Positions 21,719-33,575 are shown, counted from the first letter of the stretch. The stretch: 64,000 nt of DNA from Symbiodinium sp. CCMP2592 (GCA_905221615.1 CAJNDT010002779.1:1357501-1421500); one strand, 5' to 3'. The notes: generated from the sequence alone by a model not told the origin. A program made the numbers and translations.

Positions 21719-21927
21719 GCTCCAGTTCGAGCCGTCTCTAGTCGAGCCCTCTACTTTGGTATCGGAAATCATCCCACCCACCCAGAGATTCCCATAACAT
21801 TAAGAAAAGGTTTTCCTGCTTTTAATTCCTACGCCTGAATCCTAAACTTTACAGAATCCAGACAACCCTAAATACTCTGAAGCCTCAGTTTCATATCTTG
21901 ACATAAACCCTAAAAGAGACTAAACTC

Positions 21928-22042
21928 TACTTGGAGATCATTGGTACTTACAAGTATGGTTATAAGTAGGGTAGCTATACTTAAAACCCAAATTAGGGGA
22001 CTTATAACCCCACTTATAGCTACCCCCTAAACCTCCAAGTAG
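21928..22042. repeat. Family C inverted-repeat element
   Basis: CTACTTGGAGATCATTGGTA and CCCCCTAAACCTCCAAGTAG ends; the interior has TATAAGTAGGGTAGCTATAC and GGGGACTTATAACCCC. Orientation is opposite to the 16.5 kb copy. Confidence 0.8.
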
Positions 22043-23235
22043 AGAACGAGCCCTCAAGTCCCAAATGCAAGCCCATCTCAGGCTTAGAGTTTGCGCTTCC
22101 CCACGCCAAGTGGCGAACGACACATGCAACGAAAACAAGGCGCGGGATCCTTTTTTCATCTGGGAGGGCGTGCCATTGCCATTCAGGGTCTAAAGTTTCT
22201 GTCATGCTGATATATTGCTACTATGACTGTTGTTGTTACTAGTGTTGTCACTATTACCATTATTGTATTATCAGCTTCCCTGCAGCAGCTTCTGTCGACA
22301 CGCAAACCCGTATGAATCTCGAATTCCGAAAGCTGCTGGGCTGCGCCTGGAGACAACAGTGGTCAATGCAGCTGGTGTTTGTGCAGGTGAAGTTATGCTG
22401 AGTGGAGATGTGTCAGTCTGTTGACGTATGAGTCAAGCATGTGCGCACTTTTGCGTACGCATGCATGCATGTCTTTGCCTGTGTGTCTGTGTCTATGTGG
22501 GCATGCACGCACTTTATTTATTGTGTCTATGCACGTGTAACCATCCCTAAACCCCAAACTGAACCCTGAACCGTAAACCTGTCTGACGGATCAGTGTAAG
22601 CATCTCATCTCCCAGCAATTGCAAAACAGCTGCAGGAGGCAAAAGGCCATGGTTTTGACCTGGCAGGTTAGGGCTTCGGACTTGGGGGTTTATAGACTTT
22701 ACGGCCTAACGTAGAGTTTAAGTCTAGGGCTTCATATATCGGGTCTAGGGTTTAAGGCTTCGGGTAAGCGCGTGAGATTTAGGGCTCAGGGTTTGGGGTT
22801 TATGGCGTCTGGTTCAGGGGCCAGCAAAGCTTGAAACAATCATCTGTCGCTGTGTCTGCTATGAGCCGGGAAGACATAAACAAAGCTCGGCTAGATACAA
22901 ACAATGTGTACATGGTATGTGCATATATCTATCGAGCGAGCGAGCGAAACAGACAGAAAGAGAGAAACAGAGACAGAGAGAGATGAGAGAGATGAGAGAG
23001 AGATGGGAGAAAGTGTATTGAGGGAGTTAGGCGCACCTACGTAAATGTAGCTGTCTTCGTTGGTTCTGCATTCTGCTGAACAGTTCAGGCCGCACCAATT
23101 GGATAGAGGAATCCTGGCTGTTCTGGTCGTCGCTTTGGGCGTTTTGCTCTTTGTGATTTCTTTCAGAAGCTACCGCAAATGCCATGCCATAACGGTGTGT
23201 TTCCTTAGAAAGGTAAGCAACTTGGGGTTAAGGTA
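22043..23235. other. Spacer with short-period repeats
   Basis: Contains a GCATGCATG/TGTCTGTGT purine-pyrimidine alternating patch (22440-22530), degenerate TTTAGGG units (22660-22810) and a GAGA/GAGC patch (22930-23010). No gene is recognised. Confidence 0.45.
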
Positions 23236-23342
23236 ATATAGGGACCTTAATAATCAGAATATGGCTTTGGGGGCCATTATACTATAATGATGACATGGAG
23301 CGCTTAGGAATAGCATTGGCAATCTTTGAGGCCCTATATTAC
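23236..23342. repeat. Family B inverted-repeat element
   Basis: TATAGGGACCTTAATAATCA and AATCTTTGAGGCCCTATA ends, with interior GGCTTTGGGGGCCATTATAC. Confidence 0.75.
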
Positions 23343-23513
23343 GGAACCCTATTATAGATCCCTTATTGTAACCCTAAAGGACCCCTTTAAAGGAACCCTT
23401 AGGTTAAGGTAGGGCTTAGGCCCGCGGCACACCTCCTTCTGCTTGGCAGCGGCGAGAGAGTGAGCCTTGAATACCCGCACACGAGAAAATCGCATCGCCC
23501 AGGCTTGAATTAC

Positions 23514-23690
23514 TATAAGGGCCTTAATAATTGCTTGAAAGGGCTCCCTTACGGGATCCCATAAAGGTACTATAAAGGTTTGCGAACGGGGCCTCAATAA
23601 TTACCTATACTTTTGGGGGCTCCTTATTATAAGTCTAGTACAATGGGCCCCAAAACCCTATTCTAATTATTAATGCCGCTAAACTGCTGT
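23514..23690. repeat. Family B arm plus a second family B element
   Basis: An isolated left arm (TAAGGGCCTTAATAATTG, 23518 on) is followed by a full element from about 23596 (GGGGCCTCAATAATTACC) to 23690 (TAATTATTAATGCCGC). The full copy is in the opposite orientation to the 23236 copy. Confidence 0.65.
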
Positions 23691-23781
23691 TGTCTCTCCA
23701 TGGCTCTTGGGCGTGTTCATGTGCAGAGCTAGGGATTAGTTTGATTGAAGGTTTTTGAGCGGGAGACTTACGTCTAGTTAG

Positions 23782-23830
23782 AGTCTCTCTCCTTCTCTCT
23801 CTCTCTCTCTCTCGCTCTCCGTCCCTCCCT

Positions 23831-23881
<51 letters not shown>

Positions 23882-23895
23882 CCCCTCCCTCCCCT
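23782..23895. repeat. (CT)n microsatellite with CCCT blocks
   Basis: Perfect CT tracts separated by CCCTCCCT segments. The Arg/Glu-rich minus-strand open frame here is an artefact. Confidence 0.95.
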
Positions 23896-24094
23896 TTCTG
23901 ACGCATAAACACATGAAGACGAGTCTACAGATAGATAACATCGGCTTCGGCAAACATGTGCAGGCATGCGCTTACCAGCGCGATGAAATGCATCAAGTCA
24001 ATCTCCCTTCGTCAACCAAATCATGTGGACCCTTAGGTGGGTGGAGGGGAGGGGGGTAGGGAACCATACTTCCTTAAATAAACCTTAGTAGGTC

Positions 24095-24515
24095 CTTATT
24101 ATGGGCATTAAGGCCCCCTACCCCCCCCCTCCCCCCCCCCCCCCTCCCCCTACCCCCCCTAAGGCCCTAAGGGCCCCTATGATCAAGTATCGGCCAGATC
24201 CGAAGTCTGTGCAAGTGTTCGGGACCCTGTTGGTTGGAGGATGTGCTTTCTGGCTGCAGCAAGATGTAGCCATGTGGAAGAGGGCTTTGGGGGGGGGGGG
24301 GGGGATATTCCAGCACACATATGTATGTGCATATATATATATATATACATGAATATGTATCTCTGTCTCTCTCGCATGTACACACAAACATACGTGTGTG
24401 TATTATGTGTGTGTATATATATATATAATATGTGTAATACATACAAACATACAATCATACGGTAAGAGTTCTAAACGGAAGGAGGGAGAGAGAGAGAGAG
24501 AGAGAGAGGGGCCAG
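24095..24515. repeat. Clustered homopolymer and dinucleotide tracts
   Basis: A C-rich tract with runs of up to 14 C (24120-24160), a 15-base G run at 24289-24303, (TA)n at 24330-24348, GT/TA tracts to 24430, and (GA)n at 24484-24510. The long C and G runs 130 bp apart are complementary. The region is non-coding. Confidence 0.9.
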
Positions 24516-24599
24516 GGATGAAACACGGCTATTCTTGCGAATCATTGAGATCCCTAAGCCAATGACTTTCGGATTCTCGGTCTTCCTCTTCTAGACCCA

Positions 24600-24708
24600 A
24601 GAGCAACCTAGGAATAAAAAGGATGACCTTCTTGGATTAAAAGGGGCTTATAAGGGAACCTGAACCCTAAAGAAGGGAACAAGGGCCTATTCTAGGTCTT
24701 CCTTTTGC
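24600..24708. repeat. Family I element, strongly decayed
   Basis: Retains CCTAGGAATAAAAAGGA, GGCTTATAAGGGAACCTGA and AAGAAGGGAACAAGGG in the family I order. Terminal repeats are mostly lost. Confidence 0.55.
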
Positions 24709-24804
24709 TGCGAACGCGCGGCGTAGGCCGAATAGAGCAAGTCATCGGCAGCTTGGAAGTCGTCGCCTCCCCCAGCGCTGGGCGATGAGACAGGCTCGAA
24801 GCCC

Positions 24805-24968
24805 TCTACTTGGAGGTTCATGGGTAGTTCTGCGTGGGGTTCCTTTAAGGGCCCCTTTAAAGGGATCTATAGGGATTCCATAAGGGTATAGGGTATTAGG
24901 CATTGGGTTATAAGTATAGCTACCTTACATATAACCCTACTTATCAGTACCAATGAACCTCCAAGTAA
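24805..24968. repeat. Family C element with inserted GATCTATAGGG block
   Basis: The ends CTACTTGGAGGTTCATGGGT and CAATGAACCTCCAAGTA are inverted repeats. The interior is family C on the right, but on the left is replaced by the GGGATCTATAGGGATTCC block that also occurs inside C' elements at 1.6 and 42.1 kb. Confidence 0.8.
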
Positions 24969-24974
24969 CCCTAA

Positions 24975-25125
24975 AGAAAAGCCCTACAGCTCATTCCTGA
25001 CGCGTTAAACCCCAAAACGCGAAACCCTAAGACCCTGAGCCCCCTCAGCCCCGAAACCTTAAACCCTAACTTCCCAAAAACCCTAAACCCTACCACCGTG
25101 AAGCCCTAGGGCCTTATACCCTAAA
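24975..25125. repeat. CCCTAAA-derived tract
   Basis: Degenerate CCCTAAA, CCCAAAA and CCTTAAA units. It is non-coding. Confidence 0.6.
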
Positions 25126-25268
25126 TCGCTGGAAGCATCGAGCACTATCGAAACTCTAGGTTTTAAATAGACATCGTCCATAGCGCTGCGCATTGGCCAC
25201 GCCCTCAGATGGCGGCTCCAGGGCAACAGCCGCAAGATCGGCGGCATGGTCTGCAGCCGCCACTGAAT

Positions 25269-25439
25269 CCAGAGACTCCAATATCCCTTAATTAAGGAAT
25301 ATTCCTTAAATCATATTAGGGATCCTATTATAATATATAAGGTGTATTCCTTAATTAAGGGATATTCCTTAAATCATATTAGGGATCCTATTATAATATA
25401 AGGTATATTCCTTAATTAAGGGATATTGGAGTCTCTGGG
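25269..25439. repeat. Family A inverted-repeat element with internal duplication
   Basis: The ends CCAGAGACTCCAATATCCC and GGGATATTGGAGTCTCTGG are perfect inverted repeats. Inside, the half-element TTCCTTAAATCATATTAGGG to TTAAGG is present twice, so this copy is about 170 bp rather than about 108 bp. It is the first of the dense family A cluster (25.2-28.5 kb). Confidence 0.9.
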
Positions 25440-25489
25440 AAGAAGTCACAGAACTGCCAGCTGGGGCCTCCTCTGCAAAGCTGTCGTCC

Positions 25490-25684
25490 AGGTACTTAAA
25501 GGATCATGGGACTTAGTAACTAGGGTTATAATTAAGGTAACTATACTTATAACCCCAATTAAGGTACTTATAACCTTAGTTACTAAGACTTAGTAACTAG
25601 GGTTATAATTAAGGTAACTATACTTATAACCCCAATTAAGGTACTTATAACCTTACTTACTAAGTCCCATGATCCTCCAAGTAG
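25490..25684. repeat. Family C'-like element, tandemly duplicated
   Basis: The outer ends GTACTTAAAGGATCATGGGA and TCCCATGATCCTCCAAGTA are inverted repeats. Between them a unit of about 76 bp (ACTTAGTAACTAGGGTTATA...) is repeated head-to-tail almost perfectly, so the duplication is recent. Confidence 0.85.
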
Positions 25685-25947
25685 CCCTGCATTGGAGCCT
25701 CCAAGTTGTGAAGATGCCTCCACAAGGCTGCTTCTTCTGCGGCTTTGCTCCGCGCGATCTCCAGGAAGAGGAGAGCTATGTCCCCTTTAGGAGAAGAGCA
25801 CAGGAAGTTGCCTAACAGCGGGGGCCCCGTTGCGGAGGCTTTACCTTGAACGTGTTGAGAGCCAGGTCGATGAACTCAGTCCCCTTGCAGCGTTCCCAGC
25901 TGAGGTGGTGCTTGCCACTACCGTCGGGGGAGTCGCCGCAGCCCGAC

Positions 25948-26064
25948 GTACTTGGAGGATCATGGGACTTAGTAAGTAAGGTTATAAGTACCTTAGTTGG
26001 GGTTATAAGTATAGTTACCTTAATTATAACCCTAGTTACTAAGTCCCATGATCCTTTAAGCACT
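25948..26064. repeat. Family C'-like element, single unit
   Basis: GTACTTGGAGGATCATGGGA and TCCCATGATCCTTTAAGCAC ends flank one copy of the unit that is doubled in the 25.5 kb element, but in reverse orientation. Confidence 0.85.
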
Positions 26065-26196
26065 TGGGGTTTAGGATCCTGCAGCGAGTGCAAAGGCTTT
26101 GGGGATGCAGGGCTGAGCAGCAGGAATAGAAATCTGGGGTCTTGCCGATTGGAACAGTTTCTTTTTTGAGGAGGGGGCGAGGGTATACTATGGTAT

Positions 26197-26198
26197 AG

Positions 26199-26247
<49 letters not shown>
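26197..26247. repeat. (TA)n microsatellite
   Basis: About 24 perfect TA dinucleotides. The alternating Ile/Tyr open frame is an artefact. Confidence 0.95.
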
Positions 26248-26249
<2 letters not shown>

Positions 26250-26894
26250 ACTGTAGAATTGCAGCTACTAGTTAAAATATTCAAAACCCGATGTCAGATA
26301 TGTTTATAGTTTATAGACCCTAGACCTCAAGCCTTCCTCCCAAGGGTTGCAAGAGAAGGCGATGCCTTCGACCTCCCAGTAAATGGGACCCACCGCGTGG
26401 ATGACCTGAGGGCACTTTCGCACGAGGGGTTTATGGTTTAGGTTTTAGGGTTCAGGGTTTAGGGGCTTTCTTTCCACTATATGCTCCGGGTTCCTGAAAC
26501 TAAGCCGAGACTAACCACTGTACTTTAAGGTTGAAGTGTTCGTGACCCGGATTCCAGTTGAATCACTACGCCACGGCATCGTCCTAATTGCGACTTTGCA
26601 CCATAACTCTAAACCTTAACCCCTAAACCCAATAACCAAGTCGAATCTTCCTCAAAGGGGTTGTCAGAAAGGGCTTCTTCTGGTGCTACTAAAAAATTTG
26701 TTCAATCCTTGCGGACTTATGGCCCAAGCGACACAGTCATCACCACACTATTCACAACTGCTTCAAGGGTGTACGTTGAAGCTGTTCATCGAGAGAACCA
26801 CTTTGTACCAGTTCCCGAAACCCAATGCCCCAAACCCAAAACCCCATGGTCGAGGGTGCCCTAAGAAAACCTGCTGAAATTGGGATTTGAGATG

Positions 26895-27003
26895 CCCAGA
26901 GACTCCAATATCCCTTAATTAAGGAATATACCTTAAATCTCATTAGGGATCCTACTATAATTTAAGGCATATTCCTTAATTAAGGGATATTGGAGTCTCT
27001 GGG
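26895..27003. repeat. Family A inverted-repeat element
   Basis: The ends CCCAGAGACTCCAATATCCC and GGGATATTGGAGTCTCTGGG are perfect inverted repeats, followed inward by TTAATTAAGGAATAT and its mirror. Nearly the whole 108-bp copy can pair with itself around GGATCC. Confidence 0.9.
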
Positions 27004-27117
27004 TGGGGCACTAAAACTGAAACACCAAACTCGCTAAACTAGATAGTAGGAGCTTTGTGGGACCTTACATACTAAGGGATCAGGTACCCCAATTCGGAAA
27101 ATCCTCAAACCCTAAAG

Positions 27118-27245
27118 CCTCAAACTCTAAACCCTCCAAGCCTAAAGCCTCAAAGCCTAAAGCCTCAAAGCCTAAAGCCTCAAAGCCTAAACCCTCAAAC
27201 CCTGAACCCTCAAACCCTGAACCCTCAAACCCTGAACCCCAAACC
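27118..27245. repeat. 15-bp tandem repeat derived from telomere-like units
   Basis: The unit CTCAAAGCCTAAAGC is repeated about four times, drifting into CTCAAACCCTGAACC, about three times. The Pro/Ser/Lys repeat open frame over it is a consequence of a period divisible by three. Confidence 0.85.
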
Positions 27246-27354
27246 CCTATATAAACCCTGAACCCTAATTTGGAAAACCCTCACACGAGGGCCAGACCCA
27301 CTTGGCTGGAAGATCGCCGCCGATCGTGACTCGCGCCTCGCCAGGCAAGCAGTT

Positions 27355-27462
27355 CCAGAGACTCCAACATCCCTTAATTAAGGAATATGCCCTAAATCAT
27401 ATTAGGGATCCTATTATAATTTAAGGTATATTCCTGAATTAAGGGATATTGGAGTCTCTGGG
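27355..27462. repeat. Family A inverted-repeat element
   Basis: CCAGAGACTCCAACATCCC and GGGATATTGGAGTCTCTGG ends. The copy has a few substitutions relative to the 26.9 kb copy. Confidence 0.9.
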
Positions 27463-27580
27463 GTTCTCGCCGGGTTCGGGAGAACCGAAAAACGGACATT
27501 TAGGGCTTCAAAAAAACCCTAACGCTAAACCCTAAACCCTAAACCCAAGCCCGGAAACATAAACCCCAAACCCTGAACCC

Positions 27581-27687
27581 CCCAGAGACTCCAATATCCC
27601 TTAATTAAGGAATATACCTTAAATTATAAGGTTCCGTAATATGATTTAAGGAATATTCCTCAATTAAGGGACATTGGAGTCTCTGGG
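27581..27687. repeat. Family A inverted-repeat element inserted in telomere-like DNA
   Basis: CCCAGAGACTCCAATATCCC and GGGACATTGGAGTCTCTGGG ends. Both flanks are CCCTGAACC/CCTAAACCC, showing insertion into a CCCTAAA tract. Confidence 0.9.
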
Positions 27688-27819
27688 CCTAAACCCTAAA
27701 CCCAAGGCCGAAACTCTCTGTGGACATGCCTTGAGGGTTCAGTGGCGCGGGCTGTCTATGGCACCCGAGAAGGCTGTGCTTAGTTGCATTCAGGTTGAAG
27801 GTTGAAGGTCCAACTTTAC

Positions 27820-27907
27820 ATTAAGGAATATGCCTTCAATTATAGTCGGATCCCTAATGAGATTTAAGGTATATTCCTTAATTAAGGGATATTGGAGTCT
27901 CTGGGCA
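27820..27907. repeat. Family A element, left arm missing
   Basis: Starts inside the element (ATTAAGGAATATGCCTTCAA) and has an intact right end (GGGATATTGGAGTCTCTGGG). A 10-bp direct repeat CCAACTTTAC lies at 27811-27820 and again at 27911-27920, which may mark the breakpoint or a target duplication. Confidence 0.75.
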
Positions 27908-28176
27908 TCTCCAACTTTACGACCTTTGGTGTTAAGCTGGTCTAGGTTCCTAAGTAGCCTCTTTACGATAAGGGTACTGTACCATATTTTCAACTAGTCA
28001 GTTGTAGTAAGGGACCCTAATTCAAAAGGGCACAAATGTAGAAATCAGGAACCTAGTACCTAGACCCTCCATCTACCCTCTATTAGACCCTAAGTGCCCA
28101 TTTCTTTGGGGCCATATACCCCTTGAGGGCACAAGGAGGCGGGTCCTAGTAGTGAAGGGTTGTCTCTTCGTCAAGA

Positions 28177-28283
28177 CTCAGAGACTCCAATATCCCTTAG
28201 TTAAGGAATATTCCTTAAATAATATTAGGGATCCTATTATAATTTAGGGAATATTCCTTAATTACAGGATATTGGAGTCTCTT
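28177..28283. repeat. Family A inverted-repeat element
   Basis: AGAGACTCCAATATCCCTTA and GGATATTGGAGTCTCT ends. It is flanked by GTCAAGACTC on the left and GTCAAGAGTC on the right, a probable imperfect target duplication of 8-10 bp. Confidence 0.85.
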
Positions 28284-28361
28284 GGTCAAGAGTCAGACAG
28301 AGGTGTTCAGGGTTCAGGTTCGACATCCACTCCCACAAAGCAAATCCTTGTGAAACCCAAA

Positions 28362-28470
28362 CCCAGAGACTCCAATATCCCTTAATTAAGGAATGTACCT
28401 TAAATTATAATAGGATCCCTCATATGATTTAAGGAATGTTCCTTAATTAAGGGATATTGGAGTCTCTGGG
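28362..28470. repeat. Family A inverted-repeat element
   Basis: CCCAGAGACTCCAATATCCC and GGGATATTGGAGTCTCTGGG ends; the centre is TAATAGGATCCCTCATATGA, in the opposite orientation to the 28177 copy. Confidence 0.9.
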
Positions 28471-28582
28471 AAACCCCTCACCGCTCTAAGCTGGCCAAGC
28501 CTTGCGGCTCGACTGCAAAACACCGCTATCCCAAAGCATGTGCAGTAAATTATATACCCTGTCAAGAACCTGCAAGGTGTAC

Positions 28583-28687
28583 TAAAGGTGCCATAATGAT
28601 TAGAATAGGGTTTTGGGGCCCGTTATCCTATAGTTATGATAAGGAACCCCCAAAATAGTGTAGGTAATAACTAAGGCCCCTGTATTA
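28583..28687. repeat. Family B inverted-repeat element
   Basis: GTGCCATAATGATTAGAATA and AATAACTAAGGCCCCTGTA ends; interior GGGTTTTGGGGCCCGTTATC and AACCCCCAAAATAGTG. Confidence 0.75.
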
Positions 28688-28997
28688 GGTGGAGTCCTCG
28701 AAAGCGCGCGTCCGTGGTCTTCCCGGCACAACACCTCACCCCTTCCCAATTCCTGCAAACGCCACGTTACACCTATTTTTGATTTTTTGCTAGGGAATCA
28801 ACCTCCCAAAACGCTAAATGTCGTCGTGCTAGCCTCCCCTGTGCGAATTCGATCTCCATACTCAGAATCATCGAGCACCTGGGCACAAGTGTCGTCTTCA
28901 CTACATCTTCACTGCCATGCCAGCAGCCTGCAAAATGGGGTGGAGTCGAGTCTAACAGCTCTATACGGCCATCCCAGTATTGTAGCGAATGCTCAGC

Positions 28998-29345
28998 ATG
29001 TCTGTCTGTCTGTCACTGTCTGCCTGTCTGACAGTCTGTATGTATGTATGTATGCATGCACGTTTGTACGTAGTACGTACTAACTGACTGCATGTAAGTC
29101 TGCATGCATGGGCGGATGCAGGTACGTTCGTGAGAATGACTGACTGGGTGACTGCCTGACTGACTCAATGATGAATGAACGAACGAACGAATCAATGAAT
29201 GACTTCATGAATTAATGAATTAATCAGTGCATGAAAGCATGACTGAATGAACGTCTGCATGAATGCATGTATGTACGTCCGTATGTAGTTCTGCATGCAC
29301 GCATGTACTTGTGTATGTACGTATGCATCCATCCATCTATTATGT
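28998..29345. repeat. Decayed tetranucleotide repeats (TGTC, TGTA, TGAC, TGAA, TGCA)
   Basis: Successive blocks of 4-bp period (CTGT, GTAT, GACT, AATGA, GCAT). ORFs here on both strands show 4-codon periodic His/Thr/Tyr or Cys/Met residues and are artefacts. Confidence 0.85.
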
Positions 29346-29778
29346 TTGTGAGTGTTTATGAGTATGTTGAATAGGCCGGCATACACAAAATGTTATTGAA
29401 TGGTATATGTAACGACATTGACATAAAGCCAACTAGTGAGAGATAGCCCAAGTCCGCACCCAAAACATCCCGTGTGAGGTGGTGAGTGGCAAGGCCTGGA
29501 GCATTGAACTGGCTTTCCACCAGAGACAAATCTATAGGGTGTTTTTCAACCTGGGTATTCAGGTTTAGGCTGTATGAGAATCTTACTACTGATGATTTGC
29601 CTGGAGCTATTCGGAAGGACTTGGGGCTAAGAGACTTTCGCTCTTTGGTTCAACAAAACCATGGGGAAGCCCACAAATATTGCCCTTCGGACAGTGACTC
29701 AGCCCTGAGACCCTCTGGATATGCCATCAAAGGATCCGATTTTCGGCCTTGGGGGCTAAGACTCAAAAGCTTTGGCCT

Positions 29779-29898
29779 GTATGGTAGAAGCCAGAAAGTT
29801 GCAACATTAGTACCCTCATGCCCTTAAGGTAAAGGACAAGGGATCCTAGCACTAATCCTCCTAAACTCATGTTCCAACTTTCTGGCTTCTACTGTAAG
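29779..29898. repeat. Family G inverted-repeat element
   Basis: TGGTAGAAGCCAGAAAGTTG and CAACTTTCTGGCTTCTACTG ends; the interior is close to the 976 copy in reverse orientation. Confidence 0.8.
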
Positions 29899-29954
29899 GC
29901 TTCGGATGTCGGGCTTTTCCGAACACAAGCGACCCCAAGAATTGGAGGATGTGA

Positions 29955-29985
29955 TACAGGGGCCTTAATAATTAGCCAAAACAGG
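29955..29985. repeat. Family B left arm only
   Basis: ACAGGGGCCTTAATAATTAG followed by unrelated sequence; an isolated terminal fragment. Confidence 0.5.
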
Positions 29986-30059
29986 ATTGATGTAGATCGT
30001 TATTTGCGCCGCCCCTATTTCTGGCCTGGGATTCAGGGAAGCCTGCAAAGTCTGTAAAC

Positions 30060-32699
30060 GACACGAAGGTCAACAACACAAGAGGGCAGGGGCCCTGAGA
30101 AGAACTCAGGCCGTGACTGGCCCAACACAAAACTCGCACCCCCTAAGTCCTAAACTTCCTAAACCTAAACCCTGAAACCCTAAAGCCCTAAACACCTAAA
30201 GTCCTAATAAACTCTACACCCTAAACCCGCTAGATCGGAGACAGGGCACGGACAGCTCCCGACGGGCGGCAACGAGCTTTGGCCCGCCTCCGCAACAGGA
30301 TACTATCATCTTTGTTCTCATTGTTTTCATTACTGTTATTGTTGTTATTGTTCTTAGTATTATGAGTACATTTATTCTTCTGTTATATTCTTGTTCTCAT
30401 CGTATTATTCTTATTGTCATACTCTTATTTGTAGTACCGTTCTTATGACCTAGGGCTGTCAAGCTGCTTACACTCATTCCCTTGTCGAAAAGCGGCCGAA
30501 TTCTGTAACCTCATACCACTCGCGCGCTGGGTCTACGGTTGTCGCTGTAAAGTTGCCTGAAAGAAACCGCGACGTGATTGGATCCTGCTTTCATGTGATC
30601 GGAAACCAATTGCAACAGACGCCAATCAGCGGATAAATCTTTACCCTACCACCTTCAACAACACGAAAAACATCGGGAGTCATCCTTTGGTTTTAGCTTC
30701 GATCGATTGCAGGCAGGTGTTTGCCTTACCCGCAAGCAATAATACACCAGGGACTTTAAAACTGCCCAATCGCTGAAACCTTGTATCTGGCACGTGTCTC
30801 GGGACCATGAAGGATGCTTCCTAAAAACCGCAAACCGAAATGAACGGAACGTGCCGCAGCGCATACTGGCTGTCACCTGGCAACCTCCGACTTGTAGGGT
30901 TGTCAAGGCTCCTACAGTTGAACCCGTCTCAAATCTCGCTCAGCCGACCCAACCTGCGCTGTTGATGGCGCCATCCACACCGCCACCACCAAGGCCACCT
31001 CGGTTCGCCGCATTGACGATGGCATCCTCGGCTGCGCTTCTGACAAGTCCGCTTGGGGTTAAGGGTTTAGCACGCTGTGTTTTCGAACCAGACCCCTGCC
31101 TAACGTGATCGAGAACACTTTCAATTCTTGCCTGCCGAAAAATGATCGGGGTGGGTGCCTGCACCTGTTGAGTGCGGTACAGTAGCTTTGTCGGTGATAC
31201 CAACCAAAGCGTGGGTAACGCACTGTATTTCCTGAATAAAGATTGCGCTATACATGCTTCATTGTTCAGCACTTATAATGTTACGGCCGGAATAATAGGC
31301 TTGGTACTGTGCAGTAGTAGTACGGTAGTAGTACAGTAATAGTACAGTAATAGTAGTAGTGCAGTAGTACAAGGGGGTTCAGGTCGTGGGCGCCTTAAGA
31401 TTGACCATCAGCAGACGGGACAGTCACCGCCCAAAAAACTCCCCCAGCAAAAACACGCAGTAATTAGGACGCTGTTGTTTTTGGTACCGGCTTGAATAAG
31501 GAAAAAGCGCATTAATTCAGGCCCCTGTTCCTAAACGGTATACATTATCCCGAAAAAATTTGTACATTATATGTTGTTGTTGCTGTTGCTGCTATTCTTC
31601 TTCGGTCGTCCTCTGCCTCGGCACTTTCGGGACCTAGGGAACCACAAGCGAACTCCAGGGACGCGGCCCCTGTGAAGTCAACCACGCTCCCGGCCGAGAT
31701 TGCCACCTTCCATAGCAAAGTGCTGGATATGGGGGCATCCAGAAATGTCAAGATAGGATTCCAAACTTTAGTTGAGGATTCATGACTTTGGGCCTGGCGT
31801 GCATCTCCCAGTGGTAACATCAATGGCTCAGGATGCACTTCAAAGCCTTAGGGTACACTTAAAGATTAAAGCAAAGCCCGAAATTGGAATATCTATTCTT
31901 TAACCGTTGACTCTGGGCCCGCAGCCCTACACATAGGTGGCTCCGACGTTGCAAGCTTTACAGTGGCCGAACAGGGTGCGAGCATTCGAACATGCGCTCG
32001 ATTTGGCTGCTGCACCTCCATGAAGACTTGACTCATGAAAGGTCTAGTGGGTCCATTTGTCCATTTCGCGTTTTAAAGTGTGCGGTTTGCCAGGCTTAAG
32101 GTCCTCGAACAACGCCCTGAGCAAACAAAAACCGAATTAACGTGAGAAGGCCACCTGCGTCGTCTTAACCGCATAGGAGACTTGCACGTCCACCTCGGAG
32201 GTTTCAAATTCGGGGTGCAGGGTCGAGTGGCCGGTTGGAGATTTGGCCTTCCATTTTGAATTGATTTGACTGCGCCATCTTACACTGCAGTCATGTCAGT
32301 CTTAGACCACGAAATGCGTTTATAAGAGTTCCCAGAGGGACAGCCATAATCATGCCACGGACTGTCTTTTCAAAGGTACCTACTGTCGTCTCATCTTGAA
32401 TATGCATGCCCATGGTAATACATGTGAGCACAGGGGTGCCCAAACGTTATGTGCATCCTAGGTGCTTTCGCATTAGATAGTGCCAGAATCTAACACACGG
32501 TTTGGGGTTTTGAAGCATCGGCGATCGTCACCCAGTGCAGTATCTGAGCAGGGCGTCGATACGAAGCACGTGTGAGAGCGACAGGCAGGCGTACTCTGCG
32601 CAGGTTGCAGCACCGTCACATGTCATGACGAGAAGGTCGGTGGTGAGGTTCATGCCTTCATGCTTGCAGGCGGTTCGCCGCAACTCTGGACGTCCGCAT
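30060..32699. other. Long low-repeat spacer without a recognised gene
   Basis: This is the longest stretch with few hairpin elements. It holds a CCCTAAA patch (30140-30225), a decayed TTN trinucleotide patch (30300-30445) and an AGTAGTAC/AGTAATAGTAC patch (31308-31370). Open frames of about 80-110 codons occur on both strands at 30655-31272 and 31545-31838 (Ala/Pro-rich), but overlap each other on opposite strands and show no domain. An exon cannot be excluded. Confidence 0.35.
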
Positions 32700-32711
32700 C
32701 GATCAAAACAT

Positions 32712-32952
32712 AATGCTCGACGACTACTGTCTCAGCTACTTGCTACTGCTGCTGCTACTACGACTACTACTGCTACTACTTAATGCTCTCAGTGCTACTA
32801 CTCTACTACTCTTGCTGCTGCTGCAAATGCCACTGCTACTCCTACAACTACCAATGCTACTGCTACTACTACGACTACGACTACTACCACTACTACCACT
32901 ACCACTACCACTACCACTACCACTACCACTACCACTACCACTACCACTACCA

Positions 32953-33018
<66 letters not shown>

Positions 33019-33523
33019 AACTCACTACTTACTACCTACTACCTACTAGTTACTACTTACTACCTACTAGCTACTAACCAACTAGTTACTACTTACTACC
33101 TACTAGCTACTAACCACTACATACTATTTACTACTTACTGCTTACTACTTGATACTTGCTACTGGCTACTTGCTACTACTTGCTACCTACTGCTACTTAC
33201 TACTTACTACCGCTACCACTACGCCTGCTGCTGCTACTGCTGCTGCTGCTACTGCTACCGCTACTGCTACTGCCACAGCCACTGCCACTGCCACTGCTAC
33301 TACTACTGCTACTGCTACGGCTACTGCTACTGCTACTGCTGCTGCTACTGCTGCTGCTGCTGCTGCTACAACTACTGCTGCTGCTACTGCTACTGCCACT
33401 AAACCAACAACTACTGCTGCTACTACTACTACGACTCCTACTACCACCACTACAACTACCGTTACCACTACGACGACTACTCCTACTCCTATATGCTTCT
33501 ATTTCTACTCCTCCTGCTACTCA

Positions 33524-33575
<52 letters not shown>

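Noticed and set aside
26540-26585. tRNA-like fragment (minus strand GCCGTGGCGTAGTGATTC, A-box-like)
   Set aside because: No cloverleaf, acceptor stem or good B box could be built; at most a decayed tRNA-derived fragment.
25269-28470. CRISPR-like array of family A palindromes
   Set aside because: Units are about 108 bp, in both orientations, irregularly spaced and in eukaryotic-type DNA; they are MITEs.
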